Positions 23,501-35,500 of a stretch of DNA of 64,000 bases are shown here, piece after piece. The stretch covers positions 7,699,774 to 7,763,773 of the forward strand of contig JAVTVX010000030.1 of assembly GCA_033439265.1 (NCBI GenBank), given 5' to 3'. The DNA comes from Dillenia suffruticosa (Eukaryota; Streptophyta; Magnoliopsida; Dilleniales; Dilleniaceae). The translations under genes and the position numbers were made by a program. The notes beneath the pieces were generated by a model that worked only from the letters and a program-made list of their open reading frames with translations, did not search any database and was not told the DNA's origin. Every line of letters begins with the position of its first letter. Positions within the stretch are counted from its first letter, which is position 1.

Positions 23501-26500
23501 AAGCTTGTGAATCATGTAAATCAATATGAATATGTAAGGAAAGCTTTTATAGATAAAGATTCTATTCAAGCTATTTTAGCAAATTTCCTAACACTTTATA
23601 GACGATACTTTTTTTCCCCCTGCATTAGCGGTAAATTCTGTAGAAAACACATAATATCCCCCCTTCCTTTTTCTTCGGCTAAATATGTTCTCTCTCTCTC
23701 TGATTAGAAGTCTCCAAATTTCTCCTCCTTTGTTTCTTGTAGCAAAAGAATAAATTCAGCAAAATAACTTTTTTCATGGAGTGATTTTTAAATTGCAGTT
23801 GAAAATATTTGGATAATTGTGTTCATGGAGTGATTTTTAAGTGTTTAGTTGAAAATATAATAAAAAATGTGGACATGTCTAAGATGTTTGTTCACTATGT
23901 TGTACAATTGTCATGTTGAGCGGAGATTATTCTGTTCTTGGCTCTGCTCAATTGTTTTAAATTGCGGTAGCAGTTGTAACAATATTTAGTGCAAAGGGTC
24001 TTTTTAAACAATATTTAATTCAATAGGTATTTTGGTTCTGCTCAATGGTTTCTTGGTTCTGCTAATGGGCTCCTTGACATTGCACACAGTGTTGCTTTGT
24101 CTTGCAGCTTTAACAGCTATTTGCGAGCTGTTTTGGCTGTAACAGTTATACAATATGGTTGGCAATGATAATAATATTATGGTCCATAATAAGTTTCTGA
24201 TTCATTGGTGAAATCAGATTTTTTTGTTTCTCAAATGGGTATAGAAGCCACTTTCCTAAGGTCTAATAATTACATTTGTATTAAGGTCTTAATAATTGCT
24301 TCAATTACTTTATTTCTTTTCCTTTTCAGATCCTCAGGAGGGAAAGTGACATGTATAGAGATTCTTGGTTTAGAAATATATTGTTGCACATTCGAAGGGA
24401 ACCTATTTTCCACAAGTATTAATGATGCCACAAACTACGAGTTTTGGGCAAGTTTAGATCACGAAAGCAAGAAATGCAACTACATATTGGCTCCACTGGA
24501 TGTAGCTCTGACTCTTATGGTATGCTTGTTTATCCAGACCATTTTAATTTGTAAGGCTTTGTTCTATTCAATATTTTCTTTTTCCAACAGCATGACATCT
24601 ATAGAACTATGGAGGCTATGGTTCCCTTCTCCTTAGATCAAGTTACAATTCCTTTTTGGAAAAAAATGTGGAAATTAGGGTTTAAGATTTTTTAACACTA
24701 CATTGAATCTAGGGTTTACAATTAAGAGAAGAACAATAAGGAAGAGAAGGGGAATAAGCTGTTTAAAATTAGAACTTCATGTGTACAGCTGTACCTATCC
24801 TTTACATATTTCTAGTAATAATGAAATCACAGTATTGTCCTCTTGGTTTGAAAAAATTTAAGCACTATTTCAAAATGAAGTTTGGCATGTCTAATCCTTT
24901 TTATGCCTCCTGGTGAGGATATAACTGTGTACCCTGGTGAGGATGCTGTAAACACCAGTTACCAGTTTGATATTCACATCACTTTTGCTCTAACTTGGGG
25001 TGATGTGGCAACAGCCACTGGAGTTGAACCTAGAACAAACAGTAGGCAACAAACAAAGCTTAAAAGTTTAGGAGCATCAAGTTCTAGAGAGGGGGAGCAA
25101 GTTCTCAATGTCATATTAAAGAAGTGCATTGATGTTGTTTAGGAGATGAGGATTTGGATGATTATCTTGATATGGAGATGGAGGATATGGACTTAGATAA
25201 AGGAGAGGCAGGCATGGATGATGATTTTCTTGAAGATGAATGAGAAATAATGGTGTATTGTACTTTTTAATTTACTTGACTTTTTTTTTTAAAGATTATC
25301 TTATTTTGCTGAAGGTTGAAAAATATGAGTTCATATGGTTATGTATTTGCATTTAGTAGTTTGAATTTTATTTTGATTTTATAATGATCTAATCTTAATA
25401 TTTTGAACATGTAATCTTTCTTAAGAAAGTCGGTTGATTAGGATCAAATTGTATCCATTAGAAACCGTACATGCGTCTTTTGATCGGTAAATGATCTAAT
25501 TACACCACCCTTATTTTTGGAGGAGTTCAAAAATACTATGGTGGCTCCGTTGCTTTTGATATTTTATTATTAAGCAATCCCGAAGTTTCTTTTTAATCTG
25601 ATTGAAAAATTTTCGTACTCTTTTTTCTTTGATAATCATTATGTAGGAGAGATGGCTGAGTGGTTCAAGGCGTAGCATTGGAACTGCAAAAATTCGTTTA
25701 TTTACATCAAGTTTTTGAGGAGCCCATTCAAGACTTACTTGAACTATTACTCAATAGAAAATAAGAGATCTCCAATTTTAATCGGTCTCAACAGATCACT
25801 TGTTACTGCTCAAAGGAGCAGTAATAGGTAGGGATGACATGATTTGAACCTATTTTATTTTGAAAATTTGGCCTGCCTTGCCTCACTTGAGCGGCACGTA
25901 GCAAGCGCTTAGCTCCTAGTGCTTCTCACAACAATGGATTGATACTCGATGCCTTTCTTTCAAGTCAGGGTTTGATTTTTGTTTGATTGGAAAGCCATTT
26001 TATTTTTTGTCAATTGGTGGAGAATAAAGGGGCCGATGTCTTGGTTTGATTTTTTTAGGCCTACAATGTTCTTGATTTGCTGGATAAGATTTTATATAAT
26101 TTGGGAACTTAGTTTCAAATTTAAGGCCTTCAAAGAACACAGTTATCATCTGGGTGTGTAGGCGTGTGTTCCATTCCTGGAAGTCACATGTTATTATGGT
26201 GATTGAGACAAAGGCATGGCCTGCTTGCTTTGTAGTATGGGGTATAGAATTTGGCATGTCATACATCAGAAACTTGTGGAGATTGTGTAGGGTGGAAGAA
26301 TGAGAGCTTTTATAAGAATGTCTAATGCGAGATTAGAATTGCAGAAGGGAGAGAAAAAATGGAGGCAGATTCTAAAGGTAGAAGATGTTCATGCCTGATC
26401 AAAACAAAAGGTGAAGGATATTAAACAACAACTGAGATCTTGGGTTGATGTGGTGAAGCATAGGTCGATCAAGAAAAGCAAATTTTTGGTGATGGTATCT

Positions 26501-29500
26501 TGGGAAAATTAGCAATCTTTGTATATGATAAAATTCAACACTGTAACAGAAGTTATCAAGATTTCTGTCATATTTGGTGGCTAAAATCAAGGGGCTTAGT
26601 TGTCAATTCAAATTCAATTTTTTGAAAGGATGATGGCAAAGTTGGGAGATCTAGTCAACATTGAGTAATTTTTGAAGGACAGGATCATGGTGAGAAGTAC
26701 GGGAGTGGTTGAGAGGAGAAGATGGGTAGTAAATAGCTTAAAAGGTTATTGGTCTAGAAGTTATGCTCATAATTGATGGGCCTTGTCAAATTTGTTGGGC
26801 CAAGCTTATGTCGTTGAAACAAAGGGCTAGACTCTTGTTGGAAAAGGTCGGATCATAAGACTAATGGACAATTGGCCTAGTGGGATGTGGCGCTAGGTCT
26901 CTTAATCAAGTTCTCGAGTTCGACTCGCGGCTGGGGTATGGAAAAACTATATTGGGAGGATAGCCCCCTTTAATGGGTCATTGTAAGTCCCGAATCGAAT
27001 TAGTTAGAGTATGGTTTTAGATACCGGTTAATATAGTATAAAAAAAAAGGTCGGATCATGAGGATAAAAAAGGGCCCAAGCCCAATGATTTAGGTGAAAA
27101 CAAGTTGACTTGTAACTTGTTGGGCAAGAAGGGATCCAACATGGATTTAAAGAGGAGCAAAGGAGATAATCGAAAATACATTGCTGCTTGATGGAAGGTG
27201 ATCAGAATATGCCATTAACGGCGAGCCGAGTTTCAGGAGCTGTGTTCAGTTGTTTTGAGCGCTGTAGGGTTGTTGCTGCCTATTTAAGTCATTGAGGAGA
27301 TTGAAAGGATTTACATTATGAAAGAAACATTACTCTGGCTCTTTGATCTAGTGAACATAGGGGGAGTGGTTTGGGTATTACCAAGAGGTCAACAAGAAGA
27401 TTCCAACAAGTAATTGGATGGGGCAGAGAGAAAATCAATAGTCATCAGAATCTTACATTCCAATTATTCTCTTTGTTAGTTTGTACAGTTAGTGTGTGTT
27501 GTAGTGGAGATTATTTGTAGTTCTAGTTTTCAGGTTTTTCTTTTTGTTTTTTCTGCTCTGGACTTCAAAATGCTTTGGGGTCCTTGTACACTCTTTTTAC
27601 CTCTAATATATTACTATCAAAATAATTAAAAAAAATGAGAGTGATTCGGCTCGTTTGGTTTGGAAAACTGATCCAGCATCCGCGAGATTTGTTATAGCCT
27701 GCGAGAGAGAAAACAAAGCTTTGTCATCAGGCCGGGGTGGTGTCAGATTCCGCCGTTACCCATCACTAAAGCTCCAAGATCAGTTTCTGCAGGTTGTCTA
27801 TTCATGGAAAAGGGGATGAATTAGCCATCTGAACATCACTCGAGCACAGAAACAGCCCTTCCATCTAAAAACACAGACTTGCCTCCGAGAAGATCACATG
27901 TTCTTCATGATGTCATCATCGGAGCCGATGGAGGATTACTTGGGGTACATAGATTGGAGTCCAAATTCAATCAAGTGTGTGAGTAAGGCTGCAAAAGAGA
28001 GTTGGTGTTGCTTCCTGCAACAGGAACCTCAGTTCGTCCGATTGATAGATCAGACCATGAATTTGAGAGGTTTGATGGAGATGGAATCTGTAGGGACCTT
28101 GACTTGGATGTGCGGAGCTTTATGGTGTCTAATGAAGGCTTGTTTTTCAAGGTAACCTAGGAAAACGAGGATGAAAACCCAGACGAGTTACATGCTGAGG
28201 ATTTGAATGAGGAGTTTAGTTAGCCTCTTCAATTTTGGGGCATAAGTTTTTGATTGATAATGCTGCATATTGTGGTGATAGCGCTCTAGAAGGACTCGAC
28301 AAGATAGTGGTACAAATGTGTTGCACCATGGAGCTTTGTAGCCCTGAAGGAGGTAGAAAACGTTTTTCTTCAACTTCAGTTTCGCAAAAATATGTTGATT
28401 TACAAAATGGTTTTCAAACTATTTTGCGAAATGAATCAGCTTGGAGTCATTCTCTGTGTCTTTCTTCTTTTATTCATAATGAAAACAATCTGCCCAGTCT
28501 TGGCATTTGTCATATGTTTGCGGGTGATGATGCTTGCTTGAGTAACCCTAATATAATATTAAGCTCCATGGGTAATCCAATTTTGGCAATTGTCTAACAA
28601 TTTATTCTTCATATATTGGACTTGGGGATGAATCCAGTATCACACCCATAGAAGTCAATCCTGCTTTTTTGGTTTATGCTAACGAAAGGAAAAGGGACAA
28701 AAAGGTGACATAGGGTGAGGAGTCTCTGGGTCCTTAAAAAGGGTAGACCCAGAGTATACAAAGGCAATAGGAGATACTATTGTTAGGAATGTTGGGGGGT
28801 TTAGGCAGTTGGAGGAAAAAAGAAGTTAGAGATACTATTGTTAGGAATGTTAGGGGGTTCAGGCAATAGAAGGAAAAAGGAAGTTAAAGATACTATTGTT
28901 AGATTGCCCTTGCTATTGTTTTTATCCAGGAATCTATGTTAGAGGAAGTGGATGCTTGTTTGGTTAATTGCATTTAGGACTCTAGGTTTAAGGGTTGGGT
29001 GTGCCTCCCCTAATGGTTCTTAGGGCAAGATTATTATCATTTGGGATGTTAGAACTTTTCACTGTCATGATAGCCTCCATATATTCTTTTCCTTATCCAT
29101 TTTGTTTCAGGTTAGAGGTCGCCATCATTATTGGTTCACTTTTTATATGGTTGGAACACACTACGTCATTCCTTTTGGGAGGAATTGTATGGAGTTTTTG
29201 CATTATGCTTTGCGGATTAGCATCAGGAAGGAGATTTAAACATGGTTAGATCCCCTTTGGTGAAGCTAAGAGGACTAGAACTACCACTTCTATTAGGGTG
29301 CTAATTGTCTGACATTTCCCTATTCAATGCTCAATTTACTTGTTCTATGTCTGGGAGCATTGGGTTACATTACACATTGATCATTTTCTTTGTTCTAATA
29401 ATTGTTCAGTTCTGTTTCCATCATCTTAGACATGATATCCTTACTAGGACCACTGTTGACCTCATGCCTGCTTTGTTGGAGTATTATATCAATGGGGATC

Positions 29501-32500
29501 CTACACTTTTTTGGTTTGAAAACATGTGGCTTTCTTATAGAGATCAGAAAGTGGTAGAGAAATCTTGTAGAGATCCCAATGTAGAAGGTGGAAAGGTTTA
29601 AGTTTGTGAGGAAGTCAAAACAAGCCCTCAAAAGTATGGAATAGCAAGGTCTTTGGTGATATTAGATATAAGAGAAAGTGCTATTTTGGGGTATTTATGA
29701 GATAGATCTAATTGAAGTTGAAACAGGTCTAATCAAGGACCTTTCTACTTGAGAGAAGTCTCAAAAATGATTTCAAGAAGTTTATCCTTAAGGATGAGAT
29801 TAGCGGGCAGCAATAGACTCGGATGAAGGGGGTTGGGGAGTGGATTGTAAGTTAGATATTTTCATTGGGTTGCTAATAGTAGGAGGCAGAGAAGCTTTAT
29901 AAGAGAATTAGAGGATGACAAGCTTAACGTAATTATGACTGTGTGCATTGAGGAGCCATCTCTAGTTTCCATAAGGATTTGTACTCCAAAGGGGACACCT
30001 ATAGTCCTGTTATGAAAGGGCTTAATTGGTTTCCTTTTGCGAGTTCTTGAGCCTTTGGTTGGACAGACATTTTGAGAAGGATGAAATTCAAGGAGGGATT
30101 TCTGGTTTTGATGAGGCCCTGTCTTCAGGGATTTTGAGACTTTTTCTGTGATGATTTGTTTGGAGTTACAAGTAATTGCATGCTAAAGGAGTAATAGGAA
30201 AAAGTATGAACTCTACTTTTATTATTTTTATTGCTAAGAAATCTCATTCATTGAAAGTGAAAGATTTTAGACAGACTGGCCTCAACCGAATTGTGGCTCA
30301 ACTTTTAGCTAATAAGTTTATGTGGTGTTAGATGAAACAAGGTTGTTGTTTATGCTTTCTTGCTTGAGGTATTTTAGAGATAATAGTTTAGAGGAGTTGA
30401 AGACAGATTGCAGTTCGATCCTGTACCAGTCTGTCTTGCTTCTTTTTCACTCATTTCTAAAGATTTCTCATTCTTAGAGTTTTTGTACTTTTGTCTATTC
30501 ATCTAATATAATTCTTTTTCTAATTAAAAGATAAAGCATAATGGAATTTGCCCATTACGAATGGATCTGCTTTTTCTAAGAGTTCTTCTTTGTCTGAATT
30601 GCTCCCCATAATGGGTCTCATTTGCGTAGAATTGTTGATAACTGCGTGATTATTCTTTAATTGCAAAATAAAATGTGTGATCCATCATTTGTAATATGTT
30701 TTTTCATCATTTTGGTTTTTGGGTTTATGGTGGTGCTCTTTATGTAGGTGAATAAATTGGGAAGACTTGAGAATGATGCTCCCCAGTATTCCATGAGCGC
30801 GGAGCTTAATGGCTTGGTTGGCTCGACACAATACAAGTTTTTTCTTTCCCATTTTCTTCCTTGGCTATATTCGTTGACTGTTGGTGTGGTTATTTCATTA
30901 GGTCTTGAAATTGAATGAGATTCAGTTGCAGAAAATCTTGTCCCTTTGGGATTATTTAACCATCTGTCAGTTGAGAGAGAAGTAAGTCCAATCTCTCACT
31001 TCATTTATGTTTAAATTTGAATCTTACATGTCAGTAAATCAAGTGAAAGCATTGTAGGCATATAGGCATTCAGGGGTGATTTGCTATAATTATTTTCATC
31101 TCTCTTCCTTCTAATTAAACTTTAAATCATGGGAGACCCTCCCTTGTTTTTCTTTTATGGCCATGAACCTATGAAAGGAGTATTTGTTTTAGGTTCTGTT
31201 TGCTTTTTGGAAAGTATCATGCTGAGGATAATATTGGTTTAGAAATCTTTTTTCTGAAAGGCATTTTCCTGAAAATTTTTTTTGTTGTTTGGTTAAAATG
31301 TTTCAATTTATATATCTGTTACAAAATATGTTCGCTAGCAGTGACTTGGCAATAAAATTCCTTACAAATTTTTTCTTTTTCCTGGAAGTCATTTTCCAGA
31401 TTTTTGGCTTAGTTTCAATGCCAACTGGAATATACTCTGTACTGACCAAGCTGCCAAACATGGGGATAAATGTTTTCTTAGGTGTTTTCCGTTAAACCAA
31501 TGGAGTCTTGGTAGGGATAAGGGCTCTACTTGGATTAGCATGTGCTTTTGAACAAAGGATGGAGTGCCTTCTTATTTTTATCAAATTTTTAGTTATTAAG
31601 TTTAATATGTTATATTTTTCATTATAGTTTCATCAGTTCACGTTTGTAATTGTTTATTGTTAATATATTGAAAATTGCTTGCTTGATCAACTCTGAGCTC
31701 CACACTGCTTGTTTTGTTGGATTGTATAGATATGGACGTTATCGTCCTTGGAGTCATCCTATATCAAAAAAGCCGAGTGGATGGCAAAAAGCTTGGTGGC
31801 ACTATGCACAAGAATCTGTCCTTTCAGATGTACGTAAGAGATTGAAGAAAACATCATGGAGATACGTTGGACAGCGACTGTAAGGCTGCCTTATTTTTGA
31901 GAAATTTAATGATATTTAATTTTGGAAGCATGTTTTTCTTTTTTGTTTTGGTCTATAGGTTCTATCTAGGGATATTATCTTTCTAAAAAATTTTCCATTG
32001 CTATGTCATTGTATTTGAATTGACTGCTTATTGTGGTGAAAAGGTAAGCATTAAAAGAAAAGAAAGGGTTGTTGCGCAATTATATATGAGAAAATGTGTA
32101 TATAAGCTGGTCTGTAATATTTAAATCTAGGAAATCACATTTTTGTTATGGTTCTTGCACATTTCCACCTATAGAGAAAAAGAACCGGTCTAGATGCATA
32201 GAATCAGTTTGAGGGACATGGAAAATGATTGGTTTTCCACTTTTAGTTAGTTAGTTAGTTTGTTTTTTTTTTCTTTTCTTTTTTGGTATATGGTTTTGGA
32301 GGATTTCATATTCGCTTTGATCTTTATGTCATTTTTCTCTTTTCTCCTTTCTATATAATCTTTCTTTTCCAATATATGGCACAAAATAGAATATATTATT
32401 TGAATTAGCGTAACTTAATTTTCACATTCATCTTTTGTCATTTAAGCAATGCACGCTGAATGTTGAACAATTGATTATCATTGTCGAAATTTATTATGAA

Positions 32501-35500
32501 TTGATATTGAAAGGTTGTAGACTTTTGGTATTGGCCAAATCTGTATGAAGACCTCATAAGAGCTATCCTTCTCCAGAGTGAGGATATACTTTAGGAAATG
32601 GAATTGAGGACAAAGTTCTGTATTAGGGTGAAATGTGGATACAAAAGTTTTATGTGGTGAGTTACTCATTCTAGATTACATCATTTTAGTCAGTCTGCCA
32701 GTATGCTGTTTCTTCTATATTCCCAATGATAAGAATTTCTCCATATGCTTTGTTAATTGCTTATGCATGTAGCTAAATCCCAGAAGCAGTCTTTCTGTGT
32801 AAGGGGTGAGATTGCATTCATTTAACCCTTACCAAATCTTCTTCTTGTTTTCACTTGACATCTTCCGATTGTGGTTCCCTCCTAAATTGGGACTTGTATA
32901 TATGCCAATTTTCTTTTTGTATTGCTTTATTTGAAAGGATCTGTTTGAACTTAAAGACAACATGGTTGGAAACTTAAAAATATGATGGTTATATTTTTGC
33001 CTAACGATATAATATTTGTTAAATATTTTTATTTTTATTTATTTTCTTTTTTCTAATTGCAGAATTTACCAGAGGAAGTATGTCAACTTGTACAAGTCTA
33101 AACTAGATTTTCTTCACCGAGACCAGGTGAAGTTGTATATGTTTAGAGAGTCTTCACTTTCATTCCATGTACTATTTATATTTCGAAAACCACCTGTATT
33201 TCAGCTGTTGATCATGCCAGAATTTGTCAGATCAAGATCCAAACGACCTGTAGCTATGATACTTTTTGGTCAGAAAAGCATAGTTGTTGATATATCATGG
33301 CTGGTAGCAATTAAGGGAACTTGGTACTTGAATTGTTATTAAACATAAAAGTGTTAGTCTCATTTTTAATATTGCGATGATTTTATTAAATATTTTTTCC
33401 GGCCAAAAATTTTATTTTGAAATATATTTACTTAGATACCTCGTCAAAATAATCTTCTCTTTTTGTTCTTTATTATAGGATTCATGATTCTCAGCTTGAT
33501 AAGATGGTTGCTTTGCTTGTAGACCTTGTTTAATAAGTCTTTTTCTGATTGCTAAATTGAAGCAAAGTGATATTTACTAGCTCCCCGTTTGCTAATACAC
33601 CTGCAATTATCAGCCTGTAGAGGAGTATATTCTTGGTGAATTGGAGCAAATGGAGAGGGAATCTGATATAGATGACATCTTAAGTTACAGAGCTTCTGCT
33701 GAGCAGGAGTTGCAGGTGAGACCTGTGCTGCCCATTTGTTTTATAGTTGAGTTGTTATCTGCTTAATTGCAGAATGTATGTCATTCTCATTGCTGACCAA
33801 GATTTATGCAATAGTTAACAGATGCTTGTAATATCTACTTCTTTTTACTTATTGTCAAGATTTCTAACGCATTTATAGGAGTTCCTGTCTAGTGCTTCAA
33901 CTTCAAACTTGGAATCCTCATTAGAGAGGTCACAAAGTGATGATAAGTTGTTGGGTCGTCCTCAAGGATGGTTGAACTGGCTATCCCGTGGCATGCTCGG
34001 TGCTGGAGGAACAGATGACTCTAGCCAATTTTCTGGCGTTGTTTCTGATGAAGTTATTGAGGTACTTCTGGTCTGGATTGCTATATTAATTTTTTACTAC
34101 AGAGCTTTATAAGCAAACACTTTTACAGGATATTTATGAGGCAACCATGTCCAATCCGGTGCCCTCACCAGATGAAGAAGCTTCTTCAAATGATAAGGTG
34201 TATTTATGGGCAATACACTTCAGCATTCAACAGATTTCTGTATCACTGCAGAGCATGTAGGTTTGCTTTCCTTTCCTTTCCCACTCTAACTGATGATAAT
34301 TTCTGTTGTTTACAGTGCCAGAAAAAGGGTTTGGGGGAGGTTGAAGATAAAAGCAAAAGATTAAAATTTTAACTCCTTGAATTTTGTTCTTGTTGGTGCA
34401 ACAAAATTAACTAAAAGAACAAATTTTAGCGTCTTTCTTTTTTATGAAGTAAAATATTAAACATTTGAAAATGAATTTTCTCTCATTTGTTTATTTTTAT
34501 AGACCTTTTAAGAAAATAAAAATTAGATTATGCTAATAACACTCACTTCTTCTCAGGTATTTTAGCAAACAGTTTGTGAGCAACAAGTAAATCTCCATTA
34601 TTTGCATACCCATTGTTCACCACAGTCCATGAAATCACACCCAAATCGAACTTTCATTGAGTAATTCAAGTACTTGTTCTTAACATACAAATACATTAAA
34701 TCCATTTTGCACCAAATCATTTGACTCCTAATAGAAGTTAATGATATCTACGAATAAATTTTCAAATCTAAACCAAAATTGATGTCAGAAAGACCATCAC
34801 TATAAGAAAGATGGGGAGAAGATAAGATTAAACTCTATGGCTTTTAAATGAGTTTATGTTTGGGTGTTTCTATTGCTGGATATGATAATGGTCACGAGCA
34901 ATGGTTCAATTCTCACGACTGTCCAGAAGCTGATCTGGGGGGGGGAGCGAGGGAGAGAGAGAGTGAGAGGCAAATGTTACTCCCTCAAAAAATTAGGGGA
35001 AGAGAATTTGTTTACGAAACACTTTTAAAAAGGGGTAAATTACACTTTGTCCCGTGGTTTGACCGAAAACCATATACTACTCCTATGGTTAAAAAATATT
35101 TATTTATCTCCTTATGGTTTAAAAAAAATGGAAAGTGACAGAAATGGTCAAAATTCATGGAAATTGAGAAGCACACGCGAAAAATTCTGAGTTGACACAT
35201 AAGATTCATTTTTTTTCCAAAATTACCCCAATTCAAATCCAACAAAAATGCTGACATGGCATTTAAAACTCACATTCTCTCTCCTCTCTCCTCTGTTGCT
35301 AGCGGCAGCCATGGCCACTGTGGAAATCAAGCCCCAATCTTCTCTCTCATTCCCTCTGTCTCCTCTCCATTGTTGCCGGTAACAGCCATGGCCATCGTTG
35401 AAATCAAGCCCCAATCTTCTCTCTCCTCTCTCTCTCTCTCTCTCCTCTCCTCTATCGCCACCAGCAGCAGCAAGCCACCCTCTCTCTCTCTCTCCTCTCC

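Larger units (their letters stand above)
25455..25850. other. Organelle-derived insertion (NUPT, or NUMT carrying plastid DNA)
   Basis: The stretch includes GAGTTCAAAAATACTATGG then TGGCTCCGTTGCTTTT, followed by half of plastid tRNA-Ser(GGA) at 25646-25687. Further on is the reverse complement of a plastid tRNA-Pro(UGG) 3' part at 25829-25850. These two tRNA genes are not neighbours in standard plastid genomes, so the insert is a chimera. It may have arisen by joining of fragments during insertion or from plastid-like DNA in a mitochondrial genome. The exact borders are uncertain. Confidence 0.6.
24520..30747 (+). other. VPS13 intron 8 (6.2 kb), stacked insertions
   Basis: This intron contains a hAT-like remnant, an organellar insertion, two LINE remnants and a SINE, listed individually. 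Exons 8 and 9 join in phase 0 across it. Confidence 0.85.

Noticed and set aside
25646..25687. Functional tRNA-Ser gene
   Set aside because: Only the 5' half through the anticodon stem is present; T arm and 3' acceptor strand are missing.
33016..33342. 108-codon open frame spanning exon 12
   Set aside because: Only 33063-33126 is exon; the rest is intron 12 read-through. The join to exon 13 keeps the conserved DIDDILSYR block in frame.
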